Virus record (IMG/VR): IMGVR_UViG_3300046412_000125
Coordinates: 1 to 24,927 of that record
Source: a virus
Strand: one strand, 5' to 3'
DNA: 24,927 nt
In this document: piece by piece, positions 1 to 4,880 of the stretch
Layout of the letters: every line of letters begins with the position of its first letter
Position numbering within the stretch: the stretch's first letter is position 1
Made by a program: the position numbers and the translations under genes
Notes under the pieces: model-generated
Databases searched by the model: none
Told to the model about the DNA's origin: nothing
The model's input: only the letters and a program-made list of their open reading frames with translations

Positions 1-173
1 AGTACAGATATGGTAAGCCCGGAGACCAAGCTAAGGAGGATAACACTCCAAAGGTTCAAGCTCCAGTAATCAATTTCTATGCGAACTCAGATCAGATAAA
101 GGAGTTGGATAATACGATAGACATAGATGCTATCGATGTAGACGATCTAAATAGCGATGCCGAAGAAGACTAA
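1..173 (+). CDS. C-terminal fragment, possible terminase small subunit
   Basis: An open frame runs in from the window edge, with the first complete codon at 3 and a TAA stop at 171-173, giving the last 56 residues. The tail is hydrophilic and strongly acidic, ending DLNSDAEED, with a NFYANSDQIKELDN-type stretch before it. It lies directly upstream of a small gene and then the large terminase, which is where phages usually carry the small terminase subunit that recognises packaging DNA and hands it to TerL. The DNA-binding N-terminus lies outside the window, so the assignment rests on position and the general look of the tail. It could instead be another pre-terminase gene. The stop overlaps the next start by 17 nt. 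Confidence 0.45.
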   Translation, partial: YRYGKPGDQAKEDNTPKVQAPVINFYANSDQIKELDNTIDIDAIDVDDLNSDAEED

Positions 174-399
174 ACGAGTAGTATATCAGCCTACAGAAGA
201 AGAAATGAAAGCTACGGTATGGGCTTTGAAAAATGATTATAAAATTATATCTTTGCCTACAGATAATACTCATAAAGAGTACTATGTTCAAGTAAAGAGA
301 GGTAACAAAGTTTGGAGAAGTCCAGAAACATATAGAGAAAACGATGCTTGGAAGGAAATGTACGAAGTAACAGTAAAAATATACAACAGTAAGAAATAG
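157..399 (+). CDS. Hypothetical phage protein, 80 aa
   Basis: This 80-residue basic protein starts at an ATG inside the last codons of the upstream gene (17-nt overlap), which suggests translational coupling. The N-terminus is lysine-rich (MPKKTKRV). The remainder reads like one small mixed alpha/beta domain with many aromatic residues (YYVQVKRGNKVW) and a lysine tail. There is no signal peptide, membrane segment or motif that I recognise. The gene is followed by a ~140-nt gap containing a terminator before TerL, so it closes the upstream unit. Coding is supported by the overlap, AT-rich codon use like its neighbours and a natural-looking composition. Function is unknown; a role in packaging is only a guess from position. 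Confidence 0.75.
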   Translation: MPKKTKRVVYQPTEEEMKATVWALKNDYKIISLPTDNTHKEYYVQVKRGNKVWRSPETYRENDAWKEMYEVTVKIYNSKK

Positions 400-429
400 C
401 TACATTTATTTATCATTTTAATTATTTAT

Positions 430-437
430 TAACTTTG
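430..437 (+). promoter_or_regulatory. Possible -7 element TAACTTTG
   Basis: TAACTTTG fits the Bacteroidota -7 consensus TAnnTTTG and sits in the gap before the terminator at 465-493. I see no good TTG-type -33 element 19-21 nt upstream (the region reads CATTTATTTAT). If active it would make an RNA of only ~50 nt ending at the terminator. It is reported as weak. Confidence 0.25.
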
Positions 438-464
438 GATAAGTTTCAAGAACCTTGTAGCTAC

Positions 465-493
465 AGCCCACTTAACGGTGGGCTTTTCTTTTA
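465..493 (+). terminator. Intrinsic terminator before TerL
   Basis: A perfect 7-bp stem (AGCCCAC at 465-471 with GTGGGCT at 478-484) closes a 6-nt loop (TTAACG) and runs into a T-rich tract. This is a standard rho-independent terminator. It separates the small-terminase unit from TerL, so TerL probably has its own promoter. Confidence 0.85.
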
Positions 494-510
494 TAAACAC
501 TTTGGTACAT

Positions 511-535
511 TTTCAGTTATCTTATTGTAGATAAC
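511..535 (+). promoter_or_regulatory. Late-unit motif copy upstream of TerL
   Basis: TTTCAGTTATCTTATTGTAG at 511-530 is one of five related + strand sequences found just before the first genes of structural units (here, 4864, 11866, 13136, 15265). In this copy GTTATCT (516-522) and AGATAAC (529-535) form a perfect 7-bp inverted repeat with a 6-nt spacer. It lies between a terminator and the TerL start, which is where a promoter must be. Candidate phage late promoter or operator; function is inferred. Confidence 0.45.
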
Positions 536-541
536 CGTTTT

Positions 542-1753
542 ATGGAAGAAATAAAGATTCACGAGAAGTACATTCCCCTTTGGAAGCACGATAGTAGATA
601 TTATGTAGTAACTGGAGGAAGGGGTTCTGGAAAATCGTTTGGAGTAGCAATATTTTTGCTAAATCTAACGTATGAACCCGGACATAAGGTGCTTTTTTCC
701 CGATATACGATGATTTCAGCTCAATCATCCATTATTCCAGAGTTTATAGAGAAAATAGATATGATGGGTGTATCAGATCAGTTCAGAATCACTAAAGACG
801 AGATCATAAATCTGACTACTGGAAGCTCTATTATGTTTAAAGGGATAAAGACTTCATCTGGTAACCAAACAGCTGCTCTAAAGTCCTTAAATGGCGTTAC
901 AACGTTCGTATTGGATGAGGCTGAAGAGCTTGTGGAGGAGGATGTGTTCGATAAAATCGATTTCTCAGTCCGTAGTAAGGAAAAACAGAACCGATGCGTC
1001 TTAATTTTAAACCCAACTACTAAAGAACATTGGATTTACCAAAGATTCTTCCAAAATAGAGGAATTCCCGATGGTTTTAACGGAAAACAAGACGATGTGA
1101 CCTTTATACACACAGATTACCGAGATAATGAGAAAAACCTATCAGATTCATTCCTACAGCAAGTATTGGAGATGAAAGTTAGGCGTCCAGACAAGTTCCA
1201 GCACCAAATATTGGGTGGATGGTTAGCAAAAGCTGAAGGAACTATCATCCGCAACTGGAGAGTAGGTGACTACGTACAAACAGAGCATACGGTGTACGGA
1301 CAAGACTGGGGATTCTCTACAGATCCAACCACACTTGTAAAAATATCGATAGATAAGGAAAGTAGAAAGATGTGGGTCAAAGAAGTATATGGAAAACCTA
1401 ATATGTCCACTAGTGAAATAGCAGAGGCCAACAAGGCCGAATGCGGTTTAGATTTAATCATTGCAGACAACTCTGAACCCAGATTAGTTAATGAGCTTAA
1501 GCAGTTAGGACTCAATATAAAGCCTACGATTAAGAAGAAAGGTAGTATACTAAGTGGAATAGCTCTTATGCAAGATTACGAGATCATTGTTGATAGAGGT
1601 TCTAATGGTATTATAAAGGAGTTCAATAACTATGCTTGGCAAGAAAGAAACGAAAAGCCTCGTCAAGGATATGACCATTTTGTGGATGCAATACGATATG
1701 GACTGCAATATTTAGCCCAAGGTGTAAATTCTGGAAAATATGTTGTGAGGTAA
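542..1753 (+). CDS. terL: Terminase large subunit (TerL)
   Basis: This is the packaging motor and nuclease: its ATPase pumps DNA into the prohead through the portal and its nuclease cuts the concatemer. It has 403 residues, a normal length for compact TerL proteins. The ATPase domain shows Walker A GGRGSGKS (residues 25-32), Walker B FVLDEAEE (122-129, acidic pair D125/E126) and a coupling-type LILNPTT (154-160). The RNase H-like nuclease domain shows YGQDWGF (D254), LIIADNSE (D308) and YDHFVDAIRY (D377, H378, D381), so the expected metal-binding acids are present. It starts at the first ATG after the terminator and the CAGTTATCT motif. It is followed by the repeat-rich accessory interval, not by the portal gene as in most phages. 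Confidence 0.96.
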   Translation: MEEIKIHEKYIPLWKHDSRYYVVTGGRGSGKSFGVAIFLLNLTYEPGHKVLFSRYTMISAQSSIIPEFIEKIDMMGVSDQFRITKDEIINLTTGSSIMFKGIKTSSGNQTAALKSLNGVTTFVLDEAEELVEEDVFDKIDFSVRSKEKQNRCVLILNPTTKEHWIYQRFFQNRGIPDGFNGKQDDVTFIHTDYRDNEKNLSDSFLQQVLEMKVRRPDKFQHQILGGWLAKAEGTIIRNWRVGDYVQTEHTVYGQDWGFSTDPTTLVKISIDKESRKMWVKEVYGKPNMSTSEIAEANKAECGLDLIIADNSEPRLVNELKQLGLNIKPTIKKKGSILSGIALMQDYEIIVDRGSNGIIKEFNNYAWQERNEKPRQGYDHFVDAIRYGLQYLAQGVNSGKYVVR

Positions 1754-1773
1754 ATAATAATTTACTATATTTG
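1743..1773 (+). promoter_or_regulatory. Bacteroidota-type promoter after TerL
   Basis: TTG (1743-1745), 20 nt, then TATATTTG (1766-1773) matches the Bacteroidota consensus TTTG-N19..21-TAnnTTTG very well. The -33 part overlaps the last codons of TerL. Transcription would start near 1780 and meet a terminator at 1812-1839, so the obvious product is a short RNA. Confidence 0.65.
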
Positions 1774-1779
1774 TCTTGT

Positions 1780-1839
1780 CGAACATCATTGGTTGCAGAA
1801 ACCAAACTAAGCCCCCGAACAATAGTAGGGGGTTTTTTT
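1780..1839 (+). ncRNA. Predicted ~60-nt small RNA between promoter and terminator
   Basis: The strong promoter at 1743-1773 should start transcripts near 1780, and the terminator ends them near 1839. Between them is a clean hairpin (TTGGTT 1789-1794, loop GCAGA, AACCAA 1800-1805), and no plausible reading frame fits. The product would be a two-hairpin RNA of ~60 nt. Alternatives are an attenuated leader for the downstream region, or a terminator of the TerL transcript preceded by a chance promoter. Confidence 0.45.
1812..1839 (+). terminator. Intrinsic terminator after TerL
   Basis: CCCCC (1812-1816) pairs with GGGGG (1828-1832) around an 11-nt loop, extended by an AAG/TTT-type closing region, and is followed by seven T residues (1833-1839). 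It ends both TerL transcription and the predicted short RNA. Confidence 0.8.
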
Positions 1840-1848
1840 ATTCCCTTT

Positions 1849-1884
1849 ACTGAAGAAACTGCAACAACTGAAGAAACTGCAACT
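1849..1884 (+). repeat. 18-bp tandem repeat, two copies
   Basis: ACTGAAGAAACTGCAACA (1849-1866) is followed directly by the same unit with one change at the end (1867-1884), then by a partial third (ACTGCAA, 1885-1891). It falls in the gene-free control region just after the terminator. Function is not evident. Confidence 0.7.
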
Positions 1885-1926
1885 ACTGCAATGGAAGCAT
1901 TGGAACTATTGGAACCCCTTCCAGTT

Positions 1927-2034
1927 CTTAAACATAGTAGGTATTCTCTTAAACGCAGTAGGTTTGTGTGATCTGGCCCTTAAACGCAGTAGATAATCTC
2001 TTAAACATAGTAGGTTTTTTCTTAAACGCAGTAG
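1927..2034 (+). repeat. Iteron-like array: five copies of CTTAAACRYAGTAG
   Basis: Five 14-bp copies occur in the same orientation at 1927-1940, 1948-1961, 1979-1992, 2000-2013 and 2021-2034. Copies 1 and 4 read CTTAAACATAGTAG; copies 2, 3 and 5 read CTTAAACGCAGTAG. Start-to-start distances are 21, 31, 21 and 21 bp, close to two or three turns of B-DNA, so a bound protein would sit on one face of the helix. Such phasing is typical of replication iterons, partition sites and cooperative operators, and a small-terminase packaging site is also possible here. On the opposite strand the 21-bp period could be read as a seven-codon peptide repeat, but the 31-bp step breaks that frame. Confidence 0.8.
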
Positions 2035-2064
2035 GTTTTTTGGGTTTGGCCTTTTCCGATCCGA

Positions 2065-2080
2065 TTTGATCAAGATCAAA
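2065..2080. repeat. Perfect inverted repeat TTTGATC-AA-GATCAAA
   Basis: Two 7-bp arms separated by 2 bp give a 16-bp operator-like dyad containing two GATC sites, just downstream of the phased array. It is short, as expected for a dimeric repressor site, and too short-looped for an RNA hairpin. Confidence 0.55.
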
Positions 2081-2186
2081 ACTCTCTGAACCCGCATAAA
2101 CACTGGGCTGAGCGATATTCTCACGAAAATGAGAGTAAATAATAGCGATTTTTCTATCCATCAAATTATTTTTGCGTATACGTGTG

Positions 2187-2209
2187 CGGGATACAATATA
2201 TTGCACCCG
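2187..2209. repeat. Imperfect dyad around CAATATATTG
   Basis: The 10-bp palindrome CAATATATTG (2194-2203) is flanked by CGGG (2187-2190) and CCCG (2206-2209), with 3- and 2-nt gaps, giving a 23-bp dyad. CCGATCGG (2207-2214) is an overlapping 8-bp palindrome. This looks like a DNA-binding protein site in the control region. Confidence 0.45.
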
Positions 2210-2354
2210 ATCGGATATCGTCACCGTTTCCGATCCCGATAAGATCCCGATCCGATCGCACCCGCTTTTTATTTTTGTGATCCGATAACGTCACCCGATC
2301 CGATAACTATATATATAAAATTGTATTATCCCGATCCGATAACGTCACCCGATC
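2209..2354 (+). repeat. GATC-rich direct repeats, core GATCNGATANCGTCACC
   Basis: A 22-bp sequence starting GATCCGATAACG and ending CACCCGATC occurs identically at 2279-2300 and 2333-2354. A diverged partial copy (GATCGGATATCGTCACC) lies at 2209-2225. By eye, 2058-2354 carries 12 GATC sites in 297 bp, far more than expected in AT-rich DNA. The block is GC-rich relative to its surroundings and is followed by an A-tract and a promoter. Replication-origin, packaging-site and methylation-sensitive-control roles are all possible. Confidence 0.7.
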
Positions 2355-2411
2355 ACCAGCAAAAGAAAAAATATAAGGGATGAAAAAAAAACAAAAAAAA
2401 ATGCACTTTTG

Positions 2412-2441
2412 TTTGTGGGTTAAAAATTATTTGTATATTTG
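2412..2441 (+). promoter_or_regulatory. Promoter of the small-gene operon
   Basis: TTTG (2412-2415), 18 nt, then TATATTTG (2434-2441) fits the Bacteroidota promoter consensus. A second TTTG at 2408-2411 gives 22-nt spacing. Transcription should begin near 2448, giving a short A-rich leader before the 2472 ATG. It would drive the five genes up to the terminator at 4001-4026, independently of the late genes. Confidence 0.7.
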
Positions 2442-2471
2442 ATCCATAGAAACAATAAAAACAAAAAACAA

Positions 2472-2579
2472 ATGGAAACAATTACTTTAAACTTTGAAAC
2501 AATTACAGCTTTGACAATTGCAGTAACTTTATTTTTATGCGGGATTGCTTTTTTAATAATTAACAATAAACATATATAA
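2472..2579 (+). CDS. Small single-pass membrane protein, 35 aa
   Basis: A 35-codon frame starts at ATG 2472 in the A-rich context AACAAATGGAAACAAT and stops at TAA 2577-2579. The peptide begins METITLNFETI, then has one hydrophobic span of ~20 residues (about 12-31, TIAVTLFLCGIAFLII) and a short NNKHI tail. The start context and METI beginning are shared with the genes at 2582 and 3591, which supports translation. It is the first gene after the promoter and lies 2 nt before the next. The likely location is the inner membrane. Function is unknown; small membrane peptides near phage terminase genes include exclusion and lysis-control proteins, but nothing here identifies either. Confidence 0.6.
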   Translation: METITLNFETITALTIAVTLFLCGIAFLIINNKHI

Positions 2580-2581
2580 CA

Positions 2582-2767
2582 ATGGAAACAATACAACAAA
2601 CTTGCTATGCTAAAAAAAGCAGCTTTACAGAAGTAAGAAAAACAGCTAAAAACAAAAAACGCATAAAGATCACTAAATTAGATATACTTTATACAATTGT
2701 ATTGATACAGCTCTTAACCTTTGCTTTATTGCTTAATGCTGTTTTAATTAATTTATTCACTATATAA
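2582..2767 (+). CDS. Small membrane protein, 61 aa
   Basis: This 61-residue protein has a basic N-terminal half (residues 1-32, rich in Lys and Arg) and a long hydrophobic C-terminal span (~35-61, beginning LDILYTIVLIQLLT and ending LFTI). It should therefore be a single-pass membrane protein with its basic head in the cytoplasm. The start has the same ACAATGGAAACAAT context as its neighbours, 2 nt after the preceding stop, and the next gene begins 11 nt downstream. It looks like a tail-anchored peptide rather than a secreted one, since no cleavage site follows the hydrophobic part. I do not recognise the family. Together with the 35-aa gene it makes a tandem pair of membrane peptides. Confidence 0.65.
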   Translation: METIQQTCYAKKSSFTEVRKTAKNKKRIKITKLDILYTIVLIQLLTFALLLNAVLINLFTI

Positions 2768-2778
2768 ACTTTATAACA

Positions 2779-3576
2779 ATGAAAACAAAAGAAACAATTG
2801 ACCTTATTTACAATATTTTTAACCAGCCTTTAACAGCTGGAAACGATCAACAATATAAGAGGCCTATCTTAAGTAAAGGATCAACAAACAGTAAAACAGC
2901 TAAAAACGATCTAAAAACGTTTATACTGTATCTAGCACCCTATAAACAAAACTCTAAAAATATAAACATTTGTCCAAAAGCATCCGCTGGGTGCGCTGCT
3001 GCTTGTCTGTTTACAGCGGGACGCGGCAATATGTCACCAGTAAAAAAAGCGCGAATAAATAAAACAGAATATTTTATAAGTAACAAAAGGCAATTTATAA
3101 TACAATTATCTATTGAAATTGTTAAAGCTTATAATAAAGCTAAAAAAGACGGCATAAAAATTGCTTTTCGTCTTAATGGGACGTCCGATCTAGATTTCAT
3201 TTATTTGCTTTTAAAATATGCTAATTTGGATATCACCAGTTTAAGAGATCACGCAGTTTTTTATGATTATACTGCTATTTTAGGCAAAGCTCAAAAATAT
3301 ATAGCTCACCCTAATTATCACGTCTCTTTTAGTAGGAAGGAGGATAACCAACTGGAAACAGCGCGCGCAATTGATCACGGTATTAATACAGCTGTAGTTT
3401 TTTCCGGTGCATTACCGAAAACGTATCTGGGTGCTAAAGTTATAGACGCTGATAAAAGAGATGACTTAATGATTACTCACAAAGGGATCATTTTAGGTTT
3501 ACGCGCCAAAGGTGACGCAAAAAAGGATCAAAGCGGGTTTGTAGTTAAAACAGACGATCAAGGAAATTTAATCTAA
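2779..3576 (+). CDS. Gp88/DUF7227-like phage protein with Cys cluster
   Basis: This 265-residue soluble protein has a cysteine cluster C65-x6-C72-x3-C76 (ICPKASAGCAAAC), followed by LFTAGRGNMSPVKKARINKT, an FRLNGTSDLDF segment (~145-155), AVFYDYTAIL, a YHVSFSRKEDN segment and a GFVVKTD end. This order (Cys cluster, GRG...R..KT, RLNGTSD, FYDYT, SFSR.E) is what I associate with the gene product 88/DUF7227 family found in many phages. No biochemical role is established to my knowledge. The Cys cluster suggests metal or iron-sulphur binding (inference). It is the largest gene of the operon, and its GATC- and ACAGC-rich word use differs from the structural genes. Confidence 0.7.
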   Translation: MKTKETIDLIYNIFNQPLTAGNDQQYKRPILSKGSTNSKTAKNDLKTFILYLAPYKQNSKNINICPKASAGCAAACLFTAGRGNMSPVKKARINKTEYFISNKRQFIIQLSIEIVKAYNKAKKDGIKIAFRLNGTSDLDFIYLLLKYANLDITSLRDHAVFYDYTAILGKAQKYIAHPNYHVSFSRKEDNQLETARAIDHGINTAVVFSGALPKTYLGAKVIDADKRDDLMITHKGIILGLRAKGDAKKDQSGFVVKTDDQGNLI

Positions 3577-3590
3577 TAAAGCTTTAAACA

Positions 3591-3791
3591 ATGGAAACGA
3601 TCACAATTATAAACAGCTTACCAGCAGCACAAAAGAAACAAATTAGACGATCTAAAAAAGAATTCATTATTATAAGACGGGATAAAACATATATCCTTAC
3701 AAACGATCTATATCGATATAGAAACGATTATCAAATAGGAAACGGTAAATTTGCTGTAATTAGCTGCATTAAAAACGATATAAAACTATAA
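3591..3791 (+). CDS. Hypothetical small basic protein, 66 aa
   Basis: A 66-residue basic protein starting METITIINSLP, with KKQIRRSKKEFIIIRR in the middle and a YRYRNDYQ segment. It has no membrane span or signal peptide. The start context (AAACAATGGAAAC) matches the other genes of the operon, and it begins 14 nt after the preceding stop. The charge pattern would suit nucleic-acid binding, but no known fold is evident. Low GC and frequent ACGATC words link it to the same module. Function unknown. Confidence 0.65.
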   Translation: METITIINSLPAAQKKQIRRSKKEFIIIRRDKTYILTNDLYRYRNDYQIGNGKFAVISCIKNDIKL

Positions 3792-3795
3792 GACA

Positions 3796-3975
3796 ATGAG
3801 ACAATATTATTTGCACTGTTTAAAGATCTGGTATGTTCACAATGATACAGCCTATTATAAAACATACACAAAGTTTTGCAAGGATATAAGACGTACAAAG
3901 CTATATAAAAACGCGATCAACTTACTAGACGATCCAGATAATACAGCTTACAAGATAGAGATCTATAAGGGATAA
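3796..3975 (+). CDS. Hypothetical protein, 59 aa, last gene of the operon
   Basis: A 59-codon frame runs from ATG 3796 (context AGACAATGAGACAAT, as for its neighbours) to TAA 3973-3975. The peptide is rich in Tyr and Lys (MRQYYLHCLKIWYVHNDTAY at the start, ending YKIEIYKG). It has no clear motif or membrane span. It begins 4 nt after the preceding stop and ends 25 nt before the terminator stem, so it closes the accessory operon. Coding support is positional and compositional only. Function unknown. Confidence 0.55.
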   Translation: MRQYYLHCLKIWYVHNDTAYYKTYTKFCKDIRRTKLYKNAINLLDDPDNTAYKIEIYKG

Positions 3976-4000
3976 AATAAACTATCTACAGCATACAAAT

Positions 4001-4026
4001 AAGGCCTTTTAATAGGCCTTTTTTTA
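4001..4026 (+). terminator. Intrinsic terminator of the small-gene operon
   Basis: AAGGCCT (4001-4007) pairs perfectly with AGGCCTT (4014-4020) around TTTAAT and runs into a T tract. It ends the 2472-3975 operon. Confidence 0.85.
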
Positions 4027-4704
4027 TTGCCTATAGTTACCTATAGATAACATTATAAAACAGCTTTAAACAGCATTAAAATAGCTTTGTTTTATGTGCT
4101 GCTTTGCTGCTGGTGATATTTAGCAAAGCTTTGATAAATAGATAATGTAGTTAACACGGATATAAACAGCACAAACAATATCAATTCAATATCATATCAC
4201 CTATATACGATAACTAAATTTACAGCTCACATATATAAACGATATAGGATAAGATCACCCACTATTATAAAATGATAGTATCTGGAGATGCTCTCACGGA
4301 TCTGCAAGTATTTAGACGTAATATGAATGTTCTAAGGTGTTAGTTATGCAGTTAGATGAAATCAACCCCTTTTTGAGACGGGGGTGGCCCAATCGAATAA
4401 ATCTGAAATCGGGTAGGCGGGTTGGAAAATAAAAATGGAAAACCATTTTATGCTTTACTTACTTGTTAGCCTAACTGCTGAAGGGATAGCATTACAGCTA
4501 AGGGGTTACTCGAAATGTTTTACTACCCCCTCTATAACCTTAAATAATGAAAGAAAAACGGTTAGCTTGAATGGTGCTGGGGGCTGTACAAAGGTTATGA
4601 AAGATGAACACCGCAATTGCTAAACTGAGAGTGTCTGATCCAAGTGAGGTATGGTCTTACAAGACATTCACAAGTTTGGTAGCTTATACAGATCTACTAC
4701 TGTT

Positions 4705-4724
4705 CTATAAAGATAACTGAAAAG
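4705..4724 (-). promoter_or_regulatory. Opposite-strand copy of the late-unit motif
   Basis: Read on the minus strand, 4724 to 4705 is CTTTTCAGTTATCTTTATAG, nearly the same as the TerL copy (TTTCAGTTATCTTATTGTAG). It points away from the 4890 gene into the gene-free stretch. A reversed copy argues that the motif acts as DNA (promoter or protein site) and not as a translation signal. It could drive antisense RNA through 4027-4700. Confidence 0.35.
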
Positions 4725-4774
4725 TATGAAAAGTGTTCACCCTTTTAGGCCCTTTTTCTGTAATTTATATAGAG

Positions 4775-4837
4775 TCTAAATAAGGATGGGAAGCTAACCT
4801 TCACTATTTACTTTATCTAGAATGATTCTAAATAAGG
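4775..4837 (+). repeat. Two direct repeats TCTAAATAAGG, 52 bp apart
   Basis: TCTAAATAAGG occurs at 4775-4785 and 4827-4837, about five helical turns apart, just upstream of the late-unit motif at 4861-4879. The pair would suit an activator binding two sites on the same face of the DNA. The second copy overlaps a small hairpin (TAGAA-TGA-TTCTA). Confidence 0.45.
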
Positions 4838-4860
4838 GTAATATGAACAGTTTTATTGTT

Positions 4861-4880
4861 TTGCAGTTATCATACTATAA
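4861..4880 (+). promoter_or_regulatory. Late-unit motif copy before the tail chaperone gene
   Basis: TTGCAGTTATCATACTATAA, with CAGTTATC at 4864-4871, lies 26 nt upstream of the 4890 ATG. It is preceded by TTTTATTGTT and is at the 3' end of the gene-free stretch, where a promoter for the tail genes would be needed. It is less similar to the consensus after CAGTTATC than the 514 and 15265 copies. Confidence 0.4.

Larger units (their letters stand above)
1754..2471. other. Gene-free control region between TerL and the small-gene operon
   Basis: About 720 nt without a convincing gene. In order it holds a promoter, hairpin and terminator (1743-1839), an 18-bp tandem repeat (1849-1884), five phased 14-bp repeats (1927-2034), a palindrome (2065-2080), a larger dyad (2187-2209), a GATC-rich repeat block (2209-2354), an A-rich tract (~2362-2402) and a consensus promoter (2412-2441). 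The density of protein-binding-type repeats suggests a cis-acting region such as a replication origin, a packaging site or an operator cluster. Which of these it is cannot be told from sequence alone. Confidence 0.6.

Noticed and set aside
1771-1971. + strand 66-codon frame after TerL
   Set aside because: Starts at a TTG inside the promoter, reads through the terminator hairpin, and its Thr/Glu repeats only reflect the 18-bp tandem repeat.
1906-2124. Minus-strand 72-codon frame over the same repeats
   Set aside because: Arg/Leu-rich low-quality translation produced by the repeats, overlapping the 91-codon frame; no supporting start context.
1949-2224. Minus-strand 91-codon frame covering the phased repeats, with KPTAFK/KPTMFK heptads
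   Set aside because: It needs a GTG start in an organism type that favours ATG, has no gene-like beginning or promoter that I can support, and loses the repeat frame at the 31-bp step. The spacing is explained better by helical phasing. A broken repeat-protein gene remains a minor possibility.
2380-2442. 20-codon frame starting at the poly-A tract (MKKKQKK...)
   Set aside because: It is a product of the A-tract and runs across the promoter at 2412-2441.
4027-4050. AGTTACCTATAGATAAC as a sixth late-unit motif
   Set aside because: It is similar to the motif and near-palindromic, but it diverges after AGTTACCT and has no gene downstream to start.
4360-4430. Possible tRNA or tmRNA in the G/C-run patch
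   Set aside because: No TTCGA-type T-loop, anticodon arm or acceptor pairing can be assembled.
4435-4623. 62-codon frame in the gene-free stretch (start MENHFMLYLLVS)
   Set aside because: The A-rich context before the ATG is acceptable, but the ATG lies inside a hairpin and the translation lacks the composition of neighbouring genes. There is no overlap or operon setting, so coding is possible but unsupported.
4261-4850. Possible group I or II intron
   Set aside because: No recognisable catalytic core (P7/S-type elements or domain V) and no interrupted gene at the borders.
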